The translations under genes and the position numbers were made by a program. The notes below the pieces were generated by a model, which saw only the letters and a program-made list of their open reading frames with translations, had not been told where the DNA came from and did not search any database. Below are positions 35,448 through 43,991 of a stretch of DNA of 64,000 nt, one piece after another. Source of the stretch: UBA6168 sp041163745 (lineage in GTDB: Bacteria; Bacteroidota; Bacteroidia; Chitinophagales; Saprospiraceae); assembly GCA_041163745.1 (NCBI GenBank), contig JBEAQU010000091.1:1-64000 (forward strand), in the 5' to 3' direction. Numbering within the stretch: position 1 is the stretch's first letter; each line of letters begins with the position of its first letter.

Positions 35448-37019
35448 ATGAAGAAATTCCTTTCTCGATTCTTGCTCGCCGCCACCCTTTTGCTGGCCGG
35501 CGCCGCTGTTTTCGTGTACACCCGGTTGCAGGACCGGTTTCCCGGGTACATCGTGGACATACAGCCTTCCCGCCAGCCGCCGGCACCCTTGAAGGCCGGA
35601 TTCGCGGCCGTACCGATCACGCCGGCGGTACCGGATACCTGGACCGATGCAAACGGGGATGCCCGGTTTGTGGAATCGGACGGCGATACCTGGCAGGATG
35701 GAAACGGCAATGGCCGTTTCGATGCAGTCTGGATGGCCGGTTTCCAAAACCGGCGGCCGGCGCAAGGTGTCCACGACGACTTGTGGGCACGGGCCATGGT
35801 GCTGGACGACGGTCATACCCGCCTTGCGCTGGTCGTGCTCGATGCCATCGGATTCGGCCATGACGAGGTGATCCGGGTTCGCCGGATGTTGTCGGAGACG
35901 GCAGGCGTTGATTATGTCATTGTGACAAGCACCCACACCCACGAAGCCCCGGACCTGTTGGGTTTGTGGGGTGAAAGCGAATATCAGTCAGGCGTGGACC
36001 CGGCGTATATGGCATTGGTTCGGAAACAGGCGGCCCGCGTGGTGGAGGATGCCGTGGCGGCTCTCCGGCCGGCGGTTCTTCGTTTTGCGGAGGAACCAGC
36101 CGCCGCTGCGGACCTGGTCATGGACAGCCGGCCGCCCATGGTCCCGGATCCGGGTATGCAGCTGCTCCGGGCGGTGGATGCGGAAACCGGCCAGCCTTTG
36201 GGGACCCTGGTGCAATGGGCGAACCATCCGGAGACCACTTGGAGTGGAAACCTGCTGCTCTCTTCCGATTTTCCGCATTTTCTGCGCGAAGGCATGGAAA
36301 AGGGTGTCAACGTCGGGGATTCGACGGTCGTACCCGGACTGGGGGGCATCTGCTTGTATGTCAACGGTTCGGTAGGCGGGTTGATGACCACGGCGCCGGA
36401 TTTCGGTATCCGGGATCCGTTCCGCGATACAGTTTACGTGGTGCCTTCCTTCGACAAGGCCCGGGCACAAGGCCAGGCGCTGGCCCTGCTTGCAACACGG
36501 GCATTGACCGATACGACCGGGGTTGAACAACCCTCCGACCTGTCGGAAGGGAACATCCTGTTGTGCGCCCGTACGCTGGAACTTCCCCTGGACAATCCGC
36601 TGTACCGCCTGGCGGCCGGCCTCGGCGTGCTGGACCGCGGTATGTCCGGCTGGTTCCGGTTGCGTACCGAAGTCGCCGCCTGGCGGTTGGGACCAGCCAC
36701 TTTCCTGCATCATCCGGGGGAACTGTACCCGGAAATCCTGCATGGCGGTATAGCGGCGCCGGCCGGCGGCGATTTCTCTCTGCCACCGCAGGAAGTACCC
36801 CCGCTGCGTTCCCTGATGCCCGGTACCTACCGTTTCAATGTCGGCCTGTCCAACGATGAGATCGGTTATGTCATCCCGGAAAGCCAATGGGACGAAGCGG
36901 CACCCTTCACGTACGACTTTCACGAGGCGCCTTATGGGGAGATCAACAGTGTCGGTCCGAAAACCGCCGGTCTGCTGTACCGGCAGTTGACGGAGGTCAT
37001 CGACCAGATAAGCCGTTGA
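35448..37019 (+). CDS. Neutral/alkaline ceramidase-like hydrolase with N-terminal anchor
   Basis: 523 residues. The ATG at 35448 gives a basic start and one hydrophobic helix (LLAATLLLAGAAVFVYT), either an uncleaved anchor or a signal. The body resembles the N-terminal catalytic domain of neutral/alkaline non-lysosomal ceramidases: KAGFAAVPITPA at residue 49, ALVVLDAIGFGHDEV, and the metal-site-like TSTHTHEAPDLLGLWG and QWANHPET. Residues 63-92 hold two DxNGDxRF-type loops (TDANGDARF and QDGNGNGRFD) that look like calcium sites. The C-terminal immunoglobulin-like ceramidase domain is absent. It may act on lipids or another amide. It ends inside the convergent metX gene by 23 bases. Confidence 0.75.
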   Translation: MKKFLSRFLLAATLLLAGAAVFVYTRLQDRFPGYIVDIQPSRQPPAPLKAGFAAVPITPAVPDTWTDANGDARFVESDGDTWQDGNGNGRFDAVWMAGFQNRRPAQGVHDDLWARAMVLDDGHTRLALVVLDAIGFGHDEVIRVRRMLSETAGVDYVIVTSTHTHEAPDLLGLWGESEYQSGVDPAYMALVRKQAARVVEDAVAALRPAVLRFAEEPAAAADLVMDSRPPMVPDPGMQLLRAVDAETGQPLGTLVQWANHPETTWSGNLLLSSDFPHFLREGMEKGVNVGDSTVVPGLGGICLYVNGSVGGLMTTAPDFGIRDPFRDTVYVVPSFDKARAQGQALALLATRALTDTTGVEQPSDLSEGNILLCARTLELPLDNPLYRLAAGLGVLDRGMSGWFRLRTEVAAWRLGPATFLHHPGELYPEILHGGIAAPAGGDFSLPPQEVPPLRSLMPGTYRFNVGLSNDEIGYVIPESQWDEAAPFTYDFHEAPYGEINSVGPKTAGLLYRQLTEVIDQISR

Positions 37020-38088
37020 ACACAGGGATGCCCGCCTCCGTCAGCCAGTTGCGGATATGCATTCCGATGGTCTCGGTTTCGATGAGGAATCCGTCATGCC
37101 CGTATCGGGAGTCGATGGTGACCGCCTTTGCATGCGGCAGGCATTCCGCCAGGAAAGCCTGCTCGGAAGGCGGAATCAGCAGGTCGGTGGAGATGGACAA
37201 AACGAAGGCCGGAAGGGACATTGCCCGCAGCGCCTGTGCGGCGCCCCCACGGTTGCGACCGATGTCGTGGGAGTCCAGCATCCGGGTGAGGTGGAAATAA
37301 CATTGCCCGTAGAAGCGTCGCGCCAGCTTGTCACCCTGGTGCCGGATGTAGCTGGCCGCACGGAACCCTTCCAGGGTTTCTTCCGTCTCCGACTGATGGC
37401 GGCAATAGGCTTCGAAGGTGCGGTAGCTGACCAGCCCCATGCCCCGGGCCGCCCGCATACCATGCTCACCCGCCCTGTCCGTATCGGAACATAGGGTGGG
37501 ATCCGCCCGCAAGGCCAATCGTTGGGCCTCATGGATAGCGATGGCCCACGGTGTTTCCCGGGCGCTGGTGACCAGCAGCGCCATGCTTTGCAGGCGTGCC
37601 CCCAGCAGCCAGGCGAACTCCATGGCCTGGTGTCCTCCGCAGGAACCCCCTATGCACAAGGCGATCCGTTCGATGCCCAGGAACTCCCGGAGCCGGTCGT
37701 AGGCCCTTACCACATCCCGCATGGTCAGCAAGGGGAAATCCATCCCATAGGCCCGGCCGCTGTCGGGGCGCAGGCTGCGCGGACCGGTCGAACCGTAACA
37801 GGAGCCCGGCAGGTTGGCACAGACGATGAAATACCGGGTGGGATCGAAGAGGCGGCCTACGCCGAAGAGCCCTTCCCACCAGCTCGCGACGGCGGAATTG
37901 GCAGTCAGCGCATGACAGACCCAAATGACGTTGCCGCGGTCCCGGTCCAGGGTTCCGTAGGTATGATAGGCGAGGGTCAGTTCCGGCAGTTCCGTGCCGC
38001 ATTCCAGCGGAAAAGGCTCCCGGAGATGGAAAAACCGGAGGTCCGGGATGGCAACGGGTAGCTGATAACCGGTTGTCGGTTCGTTCAT
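36997..38088 (-). CDS. metX: Homoserine O-acetyltransferase
   Basis: 363 residues of the alpha/beta-hydrolase MetX family, which activates homoserine with an acyl-CoA for methionine synthesis. The nucleophile elbow reads G-G-S-C-G-G (IALCIGGSCGGHQAMEF). The acidic residue lies in VLSISTDLLIPPSEQ and the histidine in SRYGHDGFLIE. The N-terminal CHALTANSAVASWW region binds substrate in the family. I preferred the ATG at 38088 over one at 38124, which would overlap the upstream gene. It is the last gene of the arginine-methionine operon, 28 bases after metZ, which would use its product. Acetyl versus succinyl preference cannot be read by eye. Confidence 0.92.
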   Translation of the reverse strand: MNEPTTGYQLPVAIPDLRFFHLREPFPLECGTELPELTLAYHTYGTLDRDRGNVIWVCHALTANSAVASWWEGLFGVGRLFDPTRYFIVCANLPGSCYGSTGPRSLRPDSGRAYGMDFPLLTMRDVVRAYDRLREFLGIERIALCIGGSCGGHQAMEFAWLLGARLQSMALLVTSARETPWAIAIHEAQRLALRADPTLCSDTDRAGEHGMRAARGMGLVSYRTFEAYCRHQSETEETLEGFRAASYIRHQGDKLARRFYGQCYFHLTRMLDSHDIGRNRGGAAQALRAMSLPAFVLSISTDLLIPPSEQAFLAECLPHAKAVTIDSRYGHDGFLIETETIGMHIRNWLTEAGIPVFNGLSGR

Positions 38089-38116
38089 AAGCGGTATTGT
38101 TGTCTCCTGTTCGGAA

Positions 38117-39292
38117 TCAGGCATGGGCGGAACTGCTCCGGTCCAGTGCCTGGGTGATGTCCGCCAGCACGTCCTCCACATGCTCCAGCCCGACGGAAAT
38201 GCGGATCAGCCCCGGTGTGATGCCTGCCTCGAGGCGGGCAGCTTCCGTCATCCGGGCATGGGTGGTCGATGCCGGATGAGTGGCGATGCTGCGGGTGTCA
38301 CCGAGGTTCGCACTCAGGGAAAGCAGCTGCAGGGCATCCAGAAAGGCACGCCCTTGTGCCAGGCCGCCACGTGCTTCGAAGGTGAACAAGCCTCCTCCCC
38401 GGCTCATCTGCCGAAGCGCCACCGCATGGTCCGGATGACTGTCCAGAAACGGATAGCGCACCTTCCGCACTGCGGGATGGTCTTGTAAGGCCCGTGCCAG
38501 GAACAATGCGTTGTCACAATGCCGGTCCATCCGGACCGCCAGGGTCTCCAGGCTCTTCGACAGCACCCAGGCATGGAATGGCGACAGGGAAGGTCCGGTG
38601 CTCCTGCACAGTTTCCGGACCTCCGCAAGCAGTTCCTTCCTACCTGCCACCACACCGCCCAACACCCTTCCTTGGCCATCGATGAACTTGGTGGCGGAAT
38701 GGGTGACCAGGTCGGCCCCGAACCGGGCCGGTTGCTGCAGGTACGGCGTGGCGAAGCAATTGTCCACATTCAGCAGGAGGCCATGTTCCCGGGCAAATGC
38801 CCCGGCAAAGGCGAGGTCAATGACCGCCAGCCCCGGATTGGAAGGTGTCTCCAGAAAAATCATCCGGGTGTTCGGCCGGAGGGCGGCAGCCCATTCGGTC
38901 GGCTCCGCCGGCAACCAGCTGACCTCAATGCCCCATTTCGGCAAATATTGGGTCAGGATGGTATGCGTGGAGCCGAATATCGCGCGGGAAGACAACAGGT
39001 GGTCGCCTGCCTGCAGGAAGGTCAGGAAGGAGGCGAAGATCGCCGCCATCCCGCTGGCCGTGGCCACCGCATCGTCCACCCCCTCGAGCAAGGCCATCTT
39101 TTCCTCGAACTCCCGAACGCCCGGATTGGTGAAGCGGCTGTATATGTTGCCTTCCTGTTCATCCGCGAACAAGGCACGCATCTGTTCGGCGTCCTCGAAC
39201 ACGAAACTGGATGTCGGAAAAATCGCAGTGCTGTGCTCCCGGTGCTGTGTCCGGGGAGATTGGGTACGTACGGCGATGGTTTCGAAATGCAT
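38117..39292 (-). CDS. metZ: O-acylhomoserine sulfhydrylase (MetZ type)
   Basis: 391 residues of the Cys/Met-metabolism PLP family. The PLP lysine lies in HSATKFIDGQGRVLGG (about residue 205), a form typical of MetZ. Other landmarks are YSRFTNPGVREFEEKMALLE near residue 52, ASGMAAI, and the C-terminal LGDTRSIATHPASTTHARM. It replaces the acyl group of O-acylhomoserine with sulfide, giving homocysteine. The product of the downstream metX gene is its substrate. A 16-base gap to the upstream OsmC-like gene supports co-transcription. Cystathionine gamma-synthase activity is the main alternative. Confidence 0.92.
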   Translation of the reverse strand: MHFETIAVRTQSPRTQHREHSTAIFPTSSFVFEDAEQMRALFADEQEGNIYSRFTNPGVREFEEKMALLEGVDDAVATASGMAAIFASFLTFLQAGDHLLSSRAIFGSTHTILTQYLPKWGIEVSWLPAEPTEWAAALRPNTRMIFLETPSNPGLAVIDLAFAGAFAREHGLLLNVDNCFATPYLQQPARFGADLVTHSATKFIDGQGRVLGGVVAGRKELLAEVRKLCRSTGPSLSPFHAWVLSKSLETLAVRMDRHCDNALFLARALQDHPAVRKVRYPFLDSHPDHAVALRQMSRGGGLFTFEARGGLAQGRAFLDALQLLSLSANLGDTRSIATHPASTTHARMTEAARLEAGITPGLIRISVGLEHVEDVLADITQALDRSSSAHA

Positions 39293-39308
39293 AGGGTGTT
39301 GTTTATGG

Positions 39309-39749
39309 TCAGGCTCCGGGATCTGCGCGCAGCCCTGGCCGGATGTCGACGTCCCAGGTGATGGTGGCGCTTTTTTCCAACATCCGGGCGACGGAGCAGT
39401 AGGTTCCGACGGACATGCCGACGGCCTTGCGGGCCTTTTCCGGGTCCAGGGCGCCCTGCAGGAAGAACCGAAGATGGATATGGCGGAATACGGCCGGAAC
39501 CTCCTCCTCCGCCCGGGTTCCTTCCACCTCCACCCGGATATCCTCGAGCGGCTGCCGCATCTTTTTCAAGAGGGTGACCACATCGATGCTGCTGCAGGAA
39601 GCCAGACTAGCCAGCACCAGCTCCATCGGCCGCAATCCCAGCCCTTGTCCGCCGACCGACGCGCTGCCGTCCACCGAAACCACGGCGTCCGTCCCGTTCG
39701 AGGCTTCGAAATGTACGGCTTTGTTTTTTCTTGTCAATTCTATTTTCAT
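39309..39749 (-). CDS. OsmC-family protein
   Basis: 146 residues from the ATG at 39749. The family motif is seen in GLRPMELVLASLASCSSIDVVTLLKK, containing one of the two redox cysteines, with the second in VGMSVGTYCSVARMLEKSA. OsmC/Ohr proteins reduce organic hydroperoxides with a cysteine pair. The presence of both cysteines supports peroxidase activity, although the YhfA-like subgroup is also possible. It sits between argH and metZ within one operon; the link may be sulfur or redox related. Confidence 0.9.
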   Translation of the reverse strand: MKIELTRKNKAVHFEASNGTDAVVSVDGSASVGGQGLGLRPMELVLASLASCSSIDVVTLLKKMRQPLEDIRVEVEGTRAEEEVPAVFRHIHLRFFLQGALDPEKARKAVGMSVGTYCSVARMLEKSATITWDVDIRPGLRADPGA

Positions 39750-39792
39750 AAGTGCTGTATTGGATGTGCTGTTCGCTCCCTTCCCGACGGCA

Positions 39793-41130
39793 TCAGGGCC
39801 GCTCCACCAATGCGAGGGCTTTTCCGATGCTGCCTTTGAAATCGAATTGCCCTTGCACCTCCCGGAACTTGCGGCGGATGTCCGCTGTCCCGAGGTTGCC
39901 CAGGCTGCCGGCGTGGGTATGACGGATCTCTCCCTGGAAGGAGAACCGGCCTTCCCTGACGGCTTCTGAGACCGCCAGGTAGGCATCCCGGAAAGGCAAG
40001 CCCTCCAGCACCAGTCTGTTCACCTCCTCGACGGTAAAGAGATACCGATATTTCTCATCCGACAGGAGGTCGCGGCCGAGGGTCATCTCCGGTACGCACA
40101 GCAGGCACAGCCGGAGGCATTCCTGCAAGCGGGCGGTCGCCGGAAACAGCACCTCCTTGAGCAGTTGGAAATCCCGGTGGTATCCGCTCAGGAGGTTGCC
40201 GGACACGGCCGCCACTTGTTGCGGCAAGGTCTGCAGCAGGTTGCAACGAGAACGGATCAGTTCGAAGACATCCGGGTTCCGCTTGTGCGGCATGATGCTG
40301 GAACCTGTGGTGAATGCCGCCGGCAAACGCAGGAACTGGAAATTCTGGCTGTTGAACCAGCAGATGTCATTGGCCAGGCGGCCCAGGGTGGAAGCCAGCG
40401 CCGCCACACCGAACGAAAGGAATTGTTCGGTCTTTCCCCGGCCCAGCTGCGCATGGACGACGTTGTAGTTCAGGTCGTCGAAACCCAGCAGCCGCGTGGT
40501 GAGCACACGGTCCAGTGGGAAGGAACTCCCGTAACCGGCTGCCGACCCCAGCGGATTCTGGTTGATGGTCCTGAAAACGGCCGACAACAGCCGGAGATCG
40601 TCCACCAGTGTCTCCGCCCAGGCACCGAACCACAGGCCGAAGGAGGATACCATCGCCACCTGCGTGTGGGTGTAACCAGGCATCAGGATATCCTTGCTTT
40701 CTTCGCTTCGATGCAGCAACACCTCGACCAACTGGCCGGTCAGTTCCACCAACCGCTGGATTTCCGCCCGAAAGAACAAACGGAGGTCGACCAACACCTG
40801 GTCGTTTCGGGAACGGCCGCTATGGATTTTCTTTCCGATGTCTCCCAGCCGACGCGTCAACAGCAGCTCCACCTGCGAATGGATGTCCTCCACGCCCGGT
40901 TCGATCCGGAACCGACCGGCCTTCGCCTCCTCGTACAGGTCGGCCAAGGCAGACCGCAAGGGCGGCAGTTCCGACGGTTCCAGCAGCCCCACAGCGGTAA
41001 GCATCTCTATATGGGCCAAGGTGCCCAGGATGTCGAATTCCGCAAGGGACAGGTCCAGGACAGGATCCTGTCCGACCGTAAAGGCCTCGACCAGGGCATG
41101 GACGGAACTTTCCTTCGACCATAACTTCAT
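39793..41130 (-). CDS. argH: Argininosuccinate lyase
   Basis: 445 residues of the fumarase/aspartase superfamily; it cleaves argininosuccinate to arginine and fumarate. The C3 signature is GSSIMPHKRNPD (usual GSSxMPxKxNPD) around residue 280. The C1 region is KIHSGRSRNDQVLVDLRLF and C2 is MPGYTHTQVAM. The ATG at 41130 overlaps the argE stop by 4 bases, indicating translational coupling. It is the last arginine enzyme before the osmC-metZ-metX tail. Confidence 0.95.
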   Translation of the reverse strand: MKLWSKESSVHALVEAFTVGQDPVLDLSLAEFDILGTLAHIEMLTAVGLLEPSELPPLRSALADLYEEAKAGRFRIEPGVEDIHSQVELLLTRRLGDIGKKIHSGRSRNDQVLVDLRLFFRAEIQRLVELTGQLVEVLLHRSEESKDILMPGYTHTQVAMVSSFGLWFGAWAETLVDDLRLLSAVFRTINQNPLGSAAGYGSSFPLDRVLTTRLLGFDDLNYNVVHAQLGRGKTEQFLSFGVAALASTLGRLANDICWFNSQNFQFLRLPAAFTTGSSIMPHKRNPDVFELIRSRCNLLQTLPQQVAAVSGNLLSGYHRDFQLLKEVLFPATARLQECLRLCLLCVPEMTLGRDLLSDEKYRYLFTVEEVNRLVLEGLPFRDAYLAVSEAVREGRFSFQGEIRHTHAGSLGNLGTADIRRKFREVQGQFDFKGSIGKALALVERP

Positions 41131-42179
41131 GATGAACAAATGATTTTTTGATACAATGCGACGGCTTCCTCGATTTCCGCCAGCAGGATGTACTCATCCG
41201 CCGTATGGGAACGACGGCTGTCGCCAGGACCGAGCTTCAGCGTCGGGAAAGACATCAGGGCCTGGTCCGACAAGGTCGGCGACCCGAACGCCTCCATGCC
41301 GATCGACAATCCGCTGCGGACCAAGGGGTGGTCCAACGGGATATGGGATGCGTTCAGCCGGAACGACCGGGCCGTCAGCCGGGCCTGCACCAGTGCCTGC
41401 AGGCATTGGTACGCCGCTTCGTTCGGATAATGTTCGTTGGTGCGGACATCAACCACATACCGGCAGCGGTCCGGTATGATGTTGTGTTGTCGACCTGCTT
41501 CGATTTGGGTGACCGTAACCTTGACAGGCCCGAGAAAGGCGGATTCCTTCTCGAAACGGTAGTTCCGAAGCCGGTCGATGTCATCCAGCGCCAGGTACAG
41601 GGCGTTGACGCCTTCCTCCCGGGCGGCGTGGCCGGCCCGTCCGATGACTTCGGCATCGATGACCAGCAGCCCTTTTTCCGCCACCGCCATTTGCATGCCC
41701 GTCGGCTCGCCGACGATACCGGCGTCTATCGGCCCCAGCACCGGCAACACCCGGCTGACGCCACCGCTCCCGGAGATCTCCTCCTCTGCGGAGGCCAGCA
41801 GGAGCAGGTTCCAACGGAGGTCGGTCCGGTCAGACAAGGCCAGGAATGCACCGACCAGCGAAACCAGCGCCCCACCTGCATCGTTCGACCCCAATCCGTA
41901 CAAACGTCCGTCCTCGACGGTCGGGGAGAAGGGGTCCCGTTGCCAGCCCGCCACCGGGCGGACGGTATCGTGGTGTGAATTGAGCAGCAACACCGGTTTG
42001 TCCGGATCCCATTGGCGGGATCGTACCCAGACATTGTTGCCGTCCCGCTCCGGGGCAGCCCCCCTGCGTTGCAGGAAGTCCTGCAGCAGGTCGGCAGTGC
42101 CGTCCTCCTCCCTGGAAAAGGAGGGTGTCTCCACCAACCGGCGGAGCAACCCGATGCTGGATGTCAGGATGTCTTTCAT
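41127..42179 (-). CDS. argE: N-acyl-ornithine/citrulline deacylase (M20 family)
   Basis: 350 residues of the M20 metallopeptidase family. Metal ligands can be placed at NSHHDTV (His and Asp near residue 70), LGSNDAGG, ASAEEEISG (catalytic and ligand Glu) and VGEPTG, with the last histidine in SRRSHTADEYI. In pathways that carbamoylate acyl-ornithine, as the adjacent argF' implies, the natural substrate is expected to be N-acylcitrulline rather than N-acetylornithine. It overlaps argB upstream and argH downstream by 4 bases each. Confidence 0.92.
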   Translation of the reverse strand: MKDILTSSIGLLRRLVETPSFSREEDGTADLLQDFLQRRGAAPERDGNNVWVRSRQWDPDKPVLLLNSHHDTVRPVAGWQRDPFSPTVEDGRLYGLGSNDAGGALVSLVGAFLALSDRTDLRWNLLLLASAEEEISGSGGVSRVLPVLGPIDAGIVGEPTGMQMAVAEKGLLVIDAEVIGRAGHAAREEGVNALYLALDDIDRLRNYRFEKESAFLGPVKVTVTQIEAGRQHNIIPDRCRYVVDVRTNEHYPNEAAYQCLQALVQARLTARSFRLNASHIPLDHPLVRSGLSIGMEAFGSPTLSDQALMSFPTLKLGPGDSRRSHTADEYILLAEIEEAVALYQKIICSS

Positions 42180-42964
42180 ACAGAAAGGTCGATGTCGGTG
42201 GTGATCCAGGTCCCCTCATCCGTCTCCAGCGCGTTCCAGCTGCAGATCCGAACCTGTTCGACACCTTTGCCGAGGGCTTCCATGGCATTGTCCACCTTCG
42301 GCAGCATGCCCGCCTGGATGGTGCCGTTTGATTTCAATCTGTTGTACAGTTCCGGATCCAGGGACGGCAAGACGCTTTCCGTATCCCGGAGGTCCAGTAG
42401 GATGCCCGGTTTTTCGAAGCAGTAGGTCAACCGTACCCGATGGCTCGGTACCAGGGCGGCAGCGACTGCGGCGGCCACGGTATCCGCATTGGTGTTGAGC
42501 AGCTGGCCTGCACCGTCATGGGTGATGGCGCACAGCACGGGCGTGATGCCGTCGGACAGGCATCGCAGCAGCAGGCGGGCGTCCACCTGCTGGACATCCC
42601 CTACGAATCCGTAGTCTGTATCCAGCACCGGCCGCTTGGTGCTGCGGAGCACGTCCGCGTCCGCCCCGCTGAGTCCCAAGGCAGGACAACCGATGGCGAA
42701 CAGGCGGGCCACCACCGTTTTGTTGACCAGTCCGGCATATACCATGGTCACGATGTCCAGGGTGTCACCGTCCGTAATCCGGCGGCCGTCCACCAACCTG
42801 GGTTCCGTGCCGAGCCGGCGAGCCAGCTCGCTGGCCTTGCGTCCTCCGCCGTGTATCAGCATCTTCGGACCTTCCAGCCGACCGAAGGCCGACAGGAAAA
42901 CCGCCAGGCTTTCGGTATCCTCCAGCACCTGGCCGCCAACCTTGACAATGTTCAGTACTTTCAT
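42176..42964 (-). CDS. argB: N-acetylglutamate kinase (acylglutamate kinase)
   Basis: 262 residues of the amino-acid kinase family, phosphorylating N-acylglutamate. The ATP-site motifs are IVKVGGQVLED at the start and MLIHGGGRKASELARRLG; substrate and late motifs are LLNTNADTVAAAVAAAL and GTIQAGMLPKVDNAMEAL. The internal ATG at 42964 is chosen because it starts directly before the first strand. The gene overlaps argE by 4 bases. No N-terminal arginine-sensing extension is present, so feedback control, if any, is not of the hexameric type. Confidence 0.95.
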   Translation of the reverse strand: MKVLNIVKVGGQVLEDTESLAVFLSAFGRLEGPKMLIHGGGRKASELARRLGTEPRLVDGRRITDGDTLDIVTMVYAGLVNKTVVARLFAIGCPALGLSGADADVLRSTKRPVLDTDYGFVGDVQQVDARLLLRCLSDGITPVLCAITHDGAGQLLNTNADTVAAAVAAALVPSHRVRLTYCFEKPGILLDLRDTESVLPSLDPELYNRLKSNGTIQAGMLPKVDNAMEALGKGVEQVRICSWNALETDEGTWITTDIDLSV

Positions 42965-42996
42965 GAACGGTCGCATTTTTCATGGGGCTTGCCCCG

Positions 42997-43956
42997 TCAA
43001 GCGCCGGCCAACAGGGCTTCCAGGACAGCTTGGGCGGCAAATTCCCGGTTGGCAGCCTGCTCCAGCACAAGGCTGTCCGGATGGTCGAGCACCGCATCCG
43101 CGACCACCACGTTCCGACGGACCGGAAGGCAGTGCATGAACTTCGCCTGCCGGGTACGGGCCATTTTTTCGGGTGTGATCATCCAGTGCCCCTGCGGATG
43201 TACGATCTTTCCGTAATCCTCATAGGCGGACCAGTTCTTGGCATACACGAAGTCGGCTCCTTCCAGGGCGGCATCCTGGTCATGCGAAAGCGTCAGCCCT
43301 TCCGTGAAGGCGGGATGGAGTGCCGCTTCGGGCGGCTGGGCGACCCAAAGGTCCACCGCACGGGTGCGCATCCATTCCAGGAAGGAATTCGCGACAGCCT
43401 GTGGCAATGCGCTGATATGGGGCGCCCAGGTCAAGACTACTTTCGGCCGGTGGCCGGGCCGGTGTGATTCGATGGTCACGGCATCCGCCAGGGATTGCAA
43501 GGGATGCAGGGTGGCCGACTCCAGGCTCAGGACCGGTACGGTCGCATAGCGTTGGAACTGGCGCAGGACATGTTCGCTGTAATCATGCGCACGGTCCGTC
43601 AGGCCGGCGAAAGTCCGGATGCCGATGACATCGGCGTATTGGCTGATGACACCTGCGGCTTCGCGGACGTGTTCCGCCCGGTCCGAGCGCATGACGGCTC
43701 CTTCCTCGAACTCGATTCGCCACCCTTTGTCGGCATCCATGCTGATGACCTGCATGCCCAGGTTGTATGCGGCCTTTTCCGTGCTGAGACGAGTCCGCAG
43801 GCTGGGCTGGAAGAAGAGCAGCACCAGCGTCTTGCCGGCTGTCGGCCCGGCCTTCGGCCCGGTAGGCACGGCCGCCCGTAGCTCCATGGCCCGTCGGACC
43901 AGGCGGTCCGGATCCGGCACGTCCCGGATTCCTGTGAAATGAAGGAGTTTGTTCAT
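42997..43956 (-). CDS. argF': N-acyl-ornithine carbamoyltransferase
   Basis: 319 residues. It transfers carbamoyl phosphate to an N-acylated ornithine, the Bacteroidota variant of the urea-cycle step. The carbamoyl-phosphate loop is FFQPSLRTRLS (residues 49-58), replacing the STRT of ordinary OTCases, and FMHCLPVRRN is the C-terminal signature. Strong likeness to the Bacteroides succinylornithine enzyme is seen in ESATLHPLQSLAD, VVLTWAPH and ADFVYAKNWSAY. At the position that sets acyl preference (Pro90 in the Bacteroides enzyme, Glu92 in the Xanthomonas acetyl enzyme, by my recollection) it has Ala94 in RAEH, so the acyl group is open. It lies 35 bases after argD. Confidence 0.93.
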   Translation of the reverse strand: MNKLLHFTGIRDVPDPDRLVRRAMELRAAVPTGPKAGPTAGKTLVLLFFQPSLRTRLSTEKAAYNLGMQVISMDADKGWRIEFEEGAVMRSDRAEHVREAAGVISQYADVIGIRTFAGLTDRAHDYSEHVLRQFQRYATVPVLSLESATLHPLQSLADAVTIESHRPGHRPKVVLTWAPHISALPQAVANSFLEWMRTRAVDLWVAQPPEAALHPAFTEGLTLSHDQDAALEGADFVYAKNWSAYEDYGKIVHPQGHWMITPEKMARTRQAKFMHCLPVRRNVVVADAVLDHPDSLVLEQAANREFAAQAVLEALLAGA

Positions 43957-43991
43957 GCGCGCTACATTGGTGTCGGTGAATGGGGTGCCGT

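Noticed and set aside
39309..39986. Longer OsmC frame starting at 39986
   Set aside because: The extra 79 residues overlap argH and are Ser/Gly/Lys-rich shadow sequence; the ATG at 39749 fits the family length.
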